A stretch of 7,573 nt of DNA from Bacteroidales bacterium (GCA_007128045.1 SKYG01000158.1:1-7573), one strand, 5' to 3'. Shown: positions 1 through 6,280, numbered from the stretch's first letter. Notes: generated from the sequence alone by a model not told the origin. Program-made: numbers and translations.

Positions 1-1035
1 AAGAACCTCATCATCAATGGTTACCTCTTCAGCAGGTGAGAACTCCTTCACAAAATGTTTTGCAAGCATTACTATATCTCCGGGCCTTTCCCTTAGTGGG
101 GGAATGCTGATGGGAAACACGTTGAGCCTATAAAACAGGTCTTCTCTGAACTTTCCTTCAGCAACCATCTCTTTAAGGTCTTTTTTTGTAGAAGCGATAA
201 CCCTTACATCGACCTTGATGGTTTCGCCTCCTCCTACCCTTTCGATCTCACCTTCCTCGAGTGCCCTGAGCAGTTTTACCTGGAGGTCGAGTGGAATGTC
301 GTCGATATCGTCAAGGTACAATGTCCCGTTATTGGCCATTTCAAACCGACCCGTTTTTGCATGGTCAGCACCGGTAAATGCGCCTTTTACATGACCAAAC
401 AACTCACTTTCGAACAGCTCCCTGGATAATATAGCACAACTGACCTTGATGAACGGCATCCTGCTTCTCTTGCTGTTAAAATGAATGATATTGGTGAGCA
501 ACTCTTTGCCCGTTCCGGTTTCACCAGTTATCAAAACAGTTGTTGGCTTGTCAGCAATGATCTTCACCAGCTCAAACACTTGATTTGTTTCATCGCTCCT
601 GCCTACAAACGAAGAAAGATCAAACTTCTTACTCACCTGGCTTCGAAGTTGTTTGTTTTCATCTTTTACCGATTTAACCTCTTTGATCCTTTCAATGGTT
701 ATTAACAATTCATCTATTGAAAAGGGTTTGGCGATGTAATCATATGCCCCTTTTTTCATAGCCTCCACAGCCGTATCTACCGTAGCGTGCGCCGTCATCA
801 ACAGAAAAAATACGTCAGGCCTCTCCGATTTGATCTTAGACATAAACTCCAGACCATCCATGTCGGGCATTTTCAGGTCAGTAAGAATGATATCAACATT
901 CGCATCCTCGTCGCGCAAATATTTCATGGCAGCCAGGGCAGAAGAAAACTCCCTGACCTGATGTCCGGATTCTCTCAGGTCATCGGCTGTGGTAACACGT
1001 ATAAGCCGCTCATCATCAACAACAAAAATTTTCAT
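1..1035 (-). CDS. Sigma54-dependent NtrC-family response regulator, C-terminus cut by window edge
   Basis: This gene encodes a cytoplasmic transcription activator that, when phosphorylated, should drive sigma54 RNA polymerase by ATP hydrolysis. 345 codons are visible, starting at ATG 1035. Residues 1-117 are a receiver domain with acidic pocket D7/D8, phosphoacceptor D53 (LTDLKMPD), T81 and K103. Residues about 140-345 are most of an AAA+ domain, with Walker A GETGTGKE (171-178), the sigma54-contacting GAFTGA loop (218-223), Walker B LYLDDIDD (239-246) and the arginine-finger segment FREDLFYRLNV (296-306). The end of the AAA+ domain and the expected Fis-type helix-turn-helix, roughly 100 residues, lie beyond base 1. 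Two positions depart from the usual family form: Walker B reads DD rather than DE, and the usual ATN(R/K)DL reads STKKDL. The gene follows the kinase at 1133-2671 and is very probably its partner. Family assignment is firm; the target genes are unknown. Confidence 0.96.
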   Translation of the reverse strand, partial: MKIFVVDDERLIRVTTADDLRESGHQVREFSSALAAMKYLRDEDANVDIILTDLKMPDMDGLEFMSKIKSERPDVFFLLMTAHATVDTAVEAMKKGAYDYIAKPFSIDELLITIERIKEVKSVKDENKQLRSQVSKKFDLSSFVGRSDETNQVFELVKIIADKPTTVLITGETGTGKELLTNIIHFNSKRSRMPFIKVSCAILSRELFESELFGHVKGAFTGADHAKTGRFEMANNGTLYLDDIDDIPLDLQVKLLRALEEGEIERVGGGETIKVDVRVIASTKKDLKEMVAEGKFREDLFYRLNVFPISIPPLRERPGDIVMLAKHFVKEFSPAEEVTIDDEVL

Positions 1036-1145
1036 CTGTTTATTTTTTTAATCCTTAGACTTTCGACTTTCGACCTTTGACCCCGTGAAAAATAATCATG
1101 CTCATGTGTGTCAAAGCGTTTGTCCGGGTATTTCATCTGTTTATA
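1030..1145 (-). repeat. Dispersed intergenic element, copy A, with 14-base direct repeats at its ends
   Basis: The element is bounded by two perfect copies of TTTCATCTGTTTAT (1030-1043 and 1131-1144; plus-strand reading) exactly 101 bases apart. Between them lies a heptamer array (about 1058-1082) and a core shared with copy B near 6138-6253. Hand alignment of the core gives about 58 identities in 69 columns, including TGTGTGTCAAAG and the 20-base block GGGTATTTCATCTGTTTATA (1126-1145). One direct repeat contains the regulator ATG (1035-1033). The other contains the kinase stop TGA (1135-1133), so the last codons of the kinase lie in or next to the repeat. No transposase is present, so any mobility would have to be supplied in trans. 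Confidence 0.75.
1087..1114 (-). promoter_or_regulatory. Candidate Bacteroidota-type promoter inside the intergenic repeat, upstream of the response regulator
   Basis: On the minus strand this reads TTG, 17 bases, then TATTTTTC, close to the Bacteroidota consensus TTG-N17-20-TAnnTTTG but lacking the final G. It ends 51 bases before the regulator ATG. The second repeat copy has the same spacing but a poorer -7 (TGTTTTTA). It could give the regulator its own transcript within the operon. The match is modest and could be chance. Confidence 0.3.
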
Positions 1146-2671
1146 ATGTTTATATTCTGGTCAGAAGGATGCCTGGGAAGCACCACAACAAATTTACTAC
1201 CCTTCCCCGGAATGCTGTCAACCTGTATCTCTCCGCCATGGTCTTTGATGATCTGATAAGATACAGACAAGCCCAGGCCGGTGCCATCACCCACCTTCTT
1301 AGTGGTAAAGAAGGGGTCAAATATTTTCGCGATCAGTTGTTCATCCATACCCATCCCATTATCAGAGAAAATAATTTCACTTGTATTTTTATTATTCGCA
1401 ACTTTTACCTCAATTAAACCAGTAAGCGCTGGATTGGTCTCCATCTTTTCTAAGATTGAATCAATGGCATTGATGATGATATTCAAAAACACCTGCTCCA
1501 TGCGGTTTGGGGCTACATGCAGCTTAAAGGGGCATTCAGACTGGTCAATATGTATGTTGATTTTCTTTTTTTTGATGCGGTACTCAGCCAGCTTGACCGT
1601 TTTCTTGATGATATCACAGGCACAGACCGCTTCAAATTCATGGTGGCTCTTTCTGCTGAATGTAAGCAGGTCTTGAATTACTTGCTCAATCCGCCCCAGG
1701 GCTTCCTTCATCATTCCAACATATTCTTTTGTCTGTTCTATATCCTCCGGCCTCTTTGAGATACGGTTCAGGCCTATCCTCATACCTGCCAGTGGGTTAT
1801 TGATTTCATGGGCTATCCCAGCGGTAAGCGTTCCAAGCGCTGCCATCTTTTCCGACTGCATCAACGACTGCTGAAGCTGATTTAAGGTATGGTGTGTTTG
1901 CTCAAGCCGCTCAAGCATGGTAACATAGTTTTCGTACAAAATATCAATCTCATCTTTTAGTCCGAATGTGCGGCGAACCCTGTAATACAGGTGAGTGGTA
2001 GACTTTTTAATATCCTTTAGTCCATCCTGAATGGTTTTTATATCTATCAGTGCCGACTGCCGGCTGAGTACTTCCAGCGGTGTGGCAATTACGTATGCAA
2101 AAAAGAGGGCTCCTGCCATCCCGAGAATAAAAAACAATCCCACCATAACCCAAAGCTTATGCATGGTAACAAACACCTTTTCCCTGATCTCAGACTCTAA
2201 TATACCTACCCTGGCTATCCCAATACTTTTACTCATAGCCACCAGCGAAAAGTCTCTGATAACAGCGTCTCTGTTATGCATATCGCGAACCGTTCTGATA
2301 CCTACGTCATCATTACCGTCAGGGGTGTTAAGCATGATTAATTCCCTTGGTACGCGCTGCTGAAAAGAATGGGCCAGGACTTCACCTGTTTCACTGACAA
2401 TAAATGCATATACAATCGTGGTATCAATGGCCATGATCTCGTTGATCAACATGTTAAGTCCGGCAGGATCATCTGCAAGAATGTATGCAATAGATTGTTC
2501 GGCCAGTGCCCTTGTGATGAAGTATCCCCGCTTCTCAAACTCAGCATTTAATGCACTGTCGACGGATTCACGAACAAGAAAGCCATTCAGGGCGCCAAAC
2601 AGCAATACTGTGAAGCCTATGCCGAGCGCAAACTTGGCAAACAGCGATAACTTAACTTTATACCGGTTCAT
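1133..2671 (-). CDS. NtrB-type membrane sensor histidine kinase
   Basis: A 512-residue inner-membrane kinase predicted to phosphorylate the response regulator downstream. Transmembrane helix 1 spans about 11-33 and helix 2 about 173-196. The ~140-residue segment between them is periplasmic and looks like a Cache/PAS-fold sensor (mixed alpha/beta, e.g. IVYAFIVSETGEVLAHS at 86-102), though the fold is inferred. A linker and coiled coil (about 200-275) follow. HisKA has phosphoacceptor H288 in AGIAHEINNPLAG. The HATPase has the N box around N397/N401, G1 DNGMGM (437-442), F box FDPFFTTKK (451-459) and G2 GDGTGLGL (461-468). All catalytic motifs are intact. The start overlaps the binding-protein gene by 14 bases, suggesting translational coupling. 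The basic N-terminus (MNRYKVK) before helix 1 supports this start. The C-terminal INR and stop lie in the flanking direct repeat of element A. Confidence 0.96.
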   Translation of the reverse strand: MNRYKVKLSLFAKFALGIGFTVLLFGALNGFLVRESVDSALNAEFEKRGYFITRALAEQSIAYILADDPAGLNMLINEIMAIDTTIVYAFIVSETGEVLAHSFQQRVPRELIMLNTPDGNDDVGIRTVRDMHNRDAVIRDFSLVAMSKSIGIARVGILESEIREKVFVTMHKLWVMVGLFFILGMAGALFFAYVIATPLEVLSRQSALIDIKTIQDGLKDIKKSTTHLYYRVRRTFGLKDEIDILYENYVTMLERLEQTHHTLNQLQQSLMQSEKMAALGTLTAGIAHEINNPLAGMRIGLNRISKRPEDIEQTKEYVGMMKEALGRIEQVIQDLLTFSRKSHHEFEAVCACDIIKKTVKLAEYRIKKKKINIHIDQSECPFKLHVAPNRMEQVFLNIIINAIDSILEKMETNPALTGLIEVKVANNKNTSEIIFSDNGMGMDEQLIAKIFDPFFTTKKVGDGTGLGLSVSYQIIKDHGGEIQVDSIPGKGSKFVVVLPRHPSDQNINIINR

Positions 2672-3578
2672 AGATATTTTTTGCTTCCCTTAAACCGTGG
2701 TACAAGGAATCATTGCCCAGGATAAAGCGGTCGATAAGCAATTTATCCAATATTTCTTTGCCTGTACTTGTTTCATGCATATTCAGGAAAAAGGCTTGTA
2801 TCTCTTCACGCAAGTCTCTTGGCATAAGCAATGAGTTCACTATAGGTGGGATGCCGTTATAACCCGACTTCTCGATGATCCGGATACGGCCCACATGGTC
2901 GGGGTGGTATTCAGACATATAATCAAAGATCAATCCGTTAACCGAAGCACCGTCAACCATATTCCGGGAAACCATTTGTATGGATACATCGTGCGACATA
3001 GAGAACTTAACCTCTCCAAAAAACTCATCGGCAGTTGTTTCCATATCCATTAACCTGCTGTCTATATATAGTTTACCTGTGAAACACAAGGGGTCACTAT
3101 ACGTAAAAGACTTTCCCTTAAAATCCTCAAACTGAAAAATATTATTGGCTTCATTGGTGATAATATACCCCCGATAATAAGGCAAGCCATTGACAACAGG
3201 TACCACGAGTAACTCCAAATGATCTGATCCAACGACATAAGCCCCCGAACAGATAAATGCCATATCCACAAGATTCTTAGAAAGCATATCATTTACCTCC
3301 TGGTAGGTCATGCTTTGCTTGAACTCTATCTTTCTGTTCAGCTGCTGTGATAAAAATTCAAATAGATCTTTATAATAACTAAAGCTTTCCCTGGGAGATA
3401 TTACGGTAGCAATAGCTACCCTTAATGTAGCTTTTGAATCAGCATTTGTTTCAGAGTTTTCTTCTCCTTCCGAAGCAATGGAAAAATCAACTTCAACAGC
3501 ATCCGGCTGTGAACGAAAACAACCGTTATTTATCAGGCTGAAAGCCATGATCAAAACTATTACAAATTGCCTATACAT
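2658..3578 (-). CDS. PhnD-like periplasmic substrate-binding lipoprotein, probable ligand sensor for the adjacent kinase
   Basis: A 306-residue exported protein of the phosphate/phosphite/phosphonate-binding (PhnD-like, type 2 periplasmic binding) family. The N-terminus has a hydrophobic signal (about 4-16) ending at LINNGC; Cys20 is the likely lipid anchor, although NNG is a poor lipobox. The mature protein starts with an acidic, low-complexity linker. The binding core then opens with LRVAIATVISPRE, followed by the dipeptide-like segments DMAFICSGAYVVG and FKGKSFTYSDPLCFTG that typify the family. No CKKDDE-like surface-export signal follows the cysteine, so it should stay in the periplasm. 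It is first in the operon, overlaps the kinase start, and has no ABC permease or ATPase next to it, which favours sensing over import. The ligand cannot be read from sequence; phosphonate is only the family name. Confidence 0.9.
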   Translation of the reverse strand: MYRQFVIVLIMAFSLINNGCFRSQPDAVEVDFSIASEGEENSETNADSKATLRVAIATVISPRESFSYYKDLFEFLSQQLNRKIEFKQSMTYQEVNDMLSKNLVDMAFICSGAYVVGSDHLELLVVPVVNGLPYYRGYIITNEANNIFQFEDFKGKSFTYSDPLCFTGKLYIDSRLMDMETTADEFFGEVKFSMSHDVSIQMVSRNMVDGASVNGLIFDYMSEYHPDHVGRIRIIEKSGYNGIPPIVNSLLMPRDLREEIQAFFLNMHETSTGKEILDKLLIDRFILGNDSLYHGLREAKNIYEPV

Positions 3579-3598
3579 AATGTTTCAGACATTTTATG

Positions 3599-3606
3599 CA
3601 AATATA
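3599..3606 (-). promoter_or_regulatory. -7 promoter element of the binding protein-kinase-regulator operon
   Basis: The minus strand reads TATATTTG, a perfect TAnnTTTG Bacteroidota -7 element. It ends 20 bases before the ATG at 3578, giving a leader of roughly 10-15 bases. No clear TTG -33 element sits at the usual distance, so an activator may be needed. The match is seen directly; its use as a promoter is inferred. Confidence 0.55.
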
Positions 3607-3648
3607 CCAATGTTTTCAGTATCTGAATTAATTAGTGTCTGTCTCTAA

Positions 3649-3659
3649 TTACAATGTAA
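3649..3659. promoter_or_regulatory. Small palindrome between divergent promoters, possible operator
   Basis: TTACAATGTAA is a perfect 5-base inverted repeat around a central base. It lies about 43 bases upstream of the TATATTTG element of the sensing operon and about 43 bases upstream of the TAACTTTG element facing rlmN. An 11-base palindrome in AT-rich DNA can be accidental, so this is only a candidate. Confidence 0.2.
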
Positions 3660-3702
3660 GAAGAAAATCAATGTTCTCAAAGAATACCATAAGGAACTTT
3701 CG

Positions 3703-3710
3703 TAACTTTG
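3703..3710 (+). promoter_or_regulatory. Candidate -7 promoter element for rlmN
   Basis: TAACTTTG matches TAnnTTTG exactly. It would start transcription about 110 bases before the rlmN ATG, placing the whole heptamer array and its hairpin insert in the 5' leader. No convincing TTG -33 element is visible. Confidence 0.35.
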
Positions 3711-3714
3711 ACTG

Positions 3715-3810
3715 TTTGACTTTTGACTTTTATTGAGATCCCTCACTTGCGTTCGGGACTTCGCTTCGCTCCGCCTTCGACTTTTGACTTTCGACTTTTG
3801 ACCTTCGACC
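3715..3810 (+). repeat. Interrupted TT(T/C)GAC(C/T) heptamer array in front of rlmN
   Basis: Two TTTGACT units (3715-3728) are followed by a 46-base interruption. Five more units then run from 3776 to 3810: TTCGACT, TTTGACT, TTCGACT, TTTGACC, TTCGACC. The units vary only at T/C positions. The same heptamers, in the same plus-strand orientation, occur at about 1058-1082 and 6161-6188, marking a local repeat family confined to intergenic DNA. Confidence 0.8.
3735..3762 (+). repeat. Imperfect hairpin inserted in the heptamer array
   Basis: GAGATCCC (3735-3742) can pair with GGGACTTC (3755-3762) around a 12-base loop TCACTTGCGTTC, with one mismatch and one G-U pair. CG-rich CGCTTCGCTCCG follows. 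The segment interrupts the heptamers and resembles a separate small palindromic repeat. Whether it recurs elsewhere in the genome cannot be seen here. Confidence 0.5.
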
Positions 3811-3828
3811 AATTAACACCAGACATAC

Positions 3829-4863
3829 ATGGGGAATAATCAAAAAGACGTTTTATTTGGCAAAACCCTATCGCAGCTTGAAGCTATCGTAAAAGAACTG
3901 GGGATGCAAAAATATACCGCCAAACAAATCGCAAGTTGGCTGTACAGGCACCATGTTGAAAGCATAGAGCAGATGAACAATTTGTCTAAAGCAAATCGTG
4001 ACAAGCTGTCAGCACTATTTGACATTGGAATATCCAATCCGGTCAGGATTCAGACCTCTGTTGATGGCACTAAGAAATACCTTTTTCGTTCGTTGAACGG
4101 GTCATTTATAGAAGCAGCCTACATCCCTGATAACCACAGGAGCACTTTATGCATCTCATCACAGGCCGGATGCCGGTTCGGTTGTATGTTTTGCATGACC
4201 GGGAAACAGGGGTTTCAGGGCCAACTAAGCACAGGAGATATTCTGAACCAGGTTCGCAGCATACCAGAGAGAGAACAGATAAGTAACATCGTTTATATGG
4301 GCATGGGTGAACCTTTCGACAACCCGGAGCCTGTGATGCAAAGCATTGAACTATTGACGTCAGACTATGGCTATGGGATGAGTCCGCGGCGTATCACCGT
4401 ATCAACCATTGGCATCATCCCGGCCATGGAAGTGTTTCTGGAGCAAAGTTCCTGTCACCTGGCGGTAAGCCTGCACTCGCCTTTTGAAGAAGAAAGAAAA
4501 AGGATAATGCCGGTGGAGAATGCCCATAGCCTGGCAGAAGTACTCAATACCATCAAAAGCTTTTCTATTGACAGGCAGCGACGAATTTCTTTCGAGTACA
4601 TTGTCTTCAAAGACCTGAATCATAGTGAACGGCATGTAAAGGCCCTGGCAAAAATTCTCAATGGCATACGCTGCCGGATCAACCTGTTACGCTATCATCC
4701 GGTTCCTGGTATTGAATTCGAATCCCCTTCAGACGAAGTAATGGAACGGTTCAAAGAAGCACTTGAAGGCAAAGGCATTATTACCACCATCAGACGATCC
4801 AGGGGACAGGACATTTCCGCTGCATGTGGGTTGCTCTCAACAAAAGAATACCGGAGTACTTAG
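3829..4863 (+). CDS. rlmN: Dual-specificity RNA methyltransferase RlmN (23S rRNA A2503 / tRNA A37 C2-methyl)
   Basis: A 344-residue cytoplasmic radical-SAM enzyme that methylates C2 of A2503 in 23S rRNA and, in many bacteria, A37 of some tRNAs. The radical-SAM cluster motif CxxxCxxC is C115, C119, C122 (GCRFGCMFC). C108 in TLCISSQ and C333 in DISAACG match the two catalytic cysteines known in E. coli (C118 and C355), the second carrying the methyl group. Also present are MGMGEPFDN (157-165), the SAM-binding GEP region, and VSTIGIIPAM (191-200). The N-terminal 100 residues form the usual accessory domain (KQIASWLYRHH). The length is typical of Bacteroidota RlmN. The start at 3829 lacks a Shine-Dalgarno sequence, normal for this phylum. 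The gene is divergent from the sensing operon and converges with the protease gene 8 bases downstream. Nothing suggests the resistance paralogue Cfr. Confidence 0.97.
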   Translation: MGNNQKDVLFGKTLSQLEAIVKELGMQKYTAKQIASWLYRHHVESIEQMNNLSKANRDKLSALFDIGISNPVRIQTSVDGTKKYLFRSLNGSFIEAAYIPDNHRSTLCISSQAGCRFGCMFCMTGKQGFQGQLSTGDILNQVRSIPEREQISNIVYMGMGEPFDNPEPVMQSIELLTSDYGYGMSPRRITVSTIGIIPAMEVFLEQSSCHLAVSLHSPFEEERKRIMPVENAHSLAEVLNTIKSFSIDRQRRISFEYIVFKDLNHSERHVKALAKILNGIRCRINLLRYHPVPGIEFESPSDEVMERFKEALEGKGIITTIRRSRGQDISAACGLLSTKEYRST

Positions 4864-4871
4864 CCTGCCTG

Positions 4872-6143
4872 TTAGTGAGCGCCAATTAAGGCTTCTAAAC
4901 CGGTCATATGATCCCATGGTTGTTTATAAGGTGGTGTTTCTGCAGGCATCACCTTGGCAATCACCCCACCTGTCTCAATAAAATGAAGCGCCTGTTTCAA
5001 TGATGCTTCTTCAGAATCTCCAAACATCAGAGAAAGGTCATCGCCTGCTGCGAAGTCAACAGGCAACCCGTCGAAATAGTCTCCTTCATCATCAGCATTT
5101 TTGATCTTGAACATGATCGGCACAAATGCGTATTCCTGATATGACCAGGCCTGCATACCCATGGGCTTTCCATATGTATTGTCCCCTACAACGTAAACAG
5201 GCATATAGGGTTTCAGATTATTTATAATGATTTCGCTTGCAGATGCAGTTTGTCTGGTGGCAATGGTTATCAGCCTATCAATATCAAGTTTCAGATCCAC
5301 TTCAATAAATACCGTGCTAAAATTCTCAGATGTTTTATCTTCATTAAATTCATATTTGGAAAAAGTCTTACCAACTACTTTCTCCCCAGCAATCATACTG
5401 GCCAGCGTATTGGCTACAATATCCTGACCACCAGTATTATACCGAAGGTCCAGAATAAGCTCATTGATACCCTTTTCAAGAAAATAGGCAAAAGCGGATT
5501 CGAGCTCTATAAGGGTTGGTTCAGTAAAGCCCTGCAAAACCAGGTATCCGATATTGCCGGCTTGACGTTCAATTACTTCAGCATGCAATACATTGTTCAT
5601 GGTTACCTCCTGCTTCTGCACGGTCATGTCAACCTTGCTGCCATCGGGTTTTCTAAAACGAAAACTATTGCTTACACCAACGGTATTCTGACCCAACATC
5701 TGATTTATATTGGCGCCAGCCTGAAGGTCGGTACCATTGATTGCCTCAAGCACCCAGCTTCTTCTAACCCCATTAGTATACATTTCAGTTTGTTGATATA
5801 CAAATGTGATGCGCAACTCACCCTCATGATCCCATTTTGACCCAAAGCCATAGCCAACAAAGCGTGACTGTGAATAATATTCCTGCAATGCCCGCAGGCT
5901 GGTAATGTAACTCCACCGGTCAAGTGGTCTGTGCCTCAGGGCTTCGAGAAGCTCATAAGGAGATTCGTAATTGGCCAATTGCACGTCAGGCAGTTGATCA
6001 TTCCAGTAATACCATTCTTTCATCAGATTATGAAAGGCAATGTTTTCATCCTTGATTTGTGGGCCCTCATCATCCTTTTTACACGATTGCAAAAATGCCG
6101 TGAAAAGGACTATGAGGATTAGTATTGGATAAATTTTTTTCAT
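4872..6143 (-). CDS. S41-family (C-terminal processing type) serine protease, predicted surface lipoprotein
   Basis: A 423-residue exported serine protease. The start at 6143 was chosen because it gives a clean lipoprotein signal (MKKIYPILILIVLF...LQSC, Cys21). The in-frame extension to 6233 merely translates repeat DNA. After Cys21 comes KKDDE, which fits the Bacteroidota surface-export signal for lipoproteins, so it may face outward. Residues about 33-60 (NLMKEWYYWNDQLPDV) match the helical N-domain common in Bacteroidota S41 lipoproteins. A PDZ-like segment lies at about 95-180. The catalytic core includes LILDLRYNTGG (229-239) and nucleophile S301 in TASASEI. K326 in TYGKPMG is 25 residues later, the same Ser-Lys spacing as in Tsp and CtpA. 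The protein seems intact. The substrate is unknown; turnover of envelope or extracellular protein is an inference. The upstream element B may hold its promoter. Confidence 0.93.
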   Translation of the reverse strand: MKKIYPILILIVLFTAFLQSCKKDDEGPQIKDENIAFHNLMKEWYYWNDQLPDVQLANYESPYELLEALRHRPLDRWSYITSLRALQEYYSQSRFVGYGFGSKWDHEGELRITFVYQQTEMYTNGVRRSWVLEAINGTDLQAGANINQMLGQNTVGVSNSFRFRKPDGSKVDMTVQKQEVTMNNVLHAEVIERQAGNIGYLVLQGFTEPTLIELESAFAYFLEKGINELILDLRYNTGGQDIVANTLASMIAGEKVVGKTFSKYEFNEDKTSENFSTVFIEVDLKLDIDRLITIATRQTASASEIIINNLKPYMPVYVVGDNTYGKPMGMQAWSYQEYAFVPIMFKIKNADDEGDYFDGLPVDFAAGDDLSLMFGDSEEASLKQALHFIETGGVIAKVMPAETPPYKQPWDHMTGLEALIGAH

Positions 6144-6253
6144 GTGTTTATTTTTTTCCCTTTGACCTTCGACCTTCGACCTTTGACCCCCATTAAAAAC
6201 AATCATGCGTCTGTGTGTCAAAGTGTTTGTCATGGGTATTTCATCTGTTTATA
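6138..6253 (-). repeat. Dispersed intergenic element, copy B, with 14-base direct repeats at its ends
   Basis: The second copy of the element seen at 1030-1145. End repeats are TTTCATGTGTTTAT (6138-6151) and TTTCATCTGTTTAT (6239-6252), 13 of 14 identical and again exactly 101 bases apart. The 20-base block GGGTATTTCATCTGTTTATA at 6234-6253 is identical to copy A. The heptamer array runs about 6161-6188. One end repeat contains the protease ATG (6143-6141). Unlike copy A, the other end lies in non-coding DNA about 90 bases past the preceding kinase stop. Confidence 0.75.
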
Positions 6254-6263
6254 TAATTTGTCT

Positions 6264-6280
6264 GAAGGTCGAAAAGTCAA
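6264..6280 (-). repeat. Inverted heptamer remnant facing the copy B array
   Basis: The minus strand here reads as the heptamer array (TTGACTT, TTCGACC, TTC), opposite to every other array in the window. GAAGGTCGAA (6264-6273) is an exact inverted match to TTCGACCTTC (6168-6177), so transcript or single-stranded DNA could fold into a long stem enclosing the core of copy B. Confidence 0.5.

Noticed and set aside
1085..1417. Two plus-strand ORFs (1085-1417 and 6144-6329) sharing the peptide KNNHA(H/S)VCQSVC, as if a conserved small protein family
   Set aside because: The similarity comes wholly from the DNA repeat shared by the two intergenic regions. The peptides diverge at once outside it, and the first ORF runs antisense through the kinase gene.
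2658..3578. Annotation as the phosphonate transporter component phnD
   Set aside because: No phnC or phnE partner is in view and the gene is embedded in a two-component operon; family membership does not establish phosphonate as ligand.
3711..3810. Heptamer array as a CRISPR
   Set aside because: Units are 7 bases and directly abutting, without regular spacers; the single interruption is a hairpin segment and no cas genes are present.
3829..4863. Cfr-type resistance methyltransferase
   Set aside because: The CxxxCxxC context, MGMGEP and the C-terminal DISAACG arrangement and overall length fit ordinary RlmN, and the gene sits in a housekeeping setting.
4855..4895. Bidirectional terminator between rlmN and the protease gene
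   Set aside because: Only a 5-base stem (AGCCT/AGGCT) with a loop of more than 20 bases is available, with no U-run; too weak to call.
6144..6233. N-terminal extension of the S41 protease to the ATG at 6233
   Set aside because: The 30 extra residues translate repeat element and heptamer DNA and would bury the lipoprotein signal peptide that begins at 6143.
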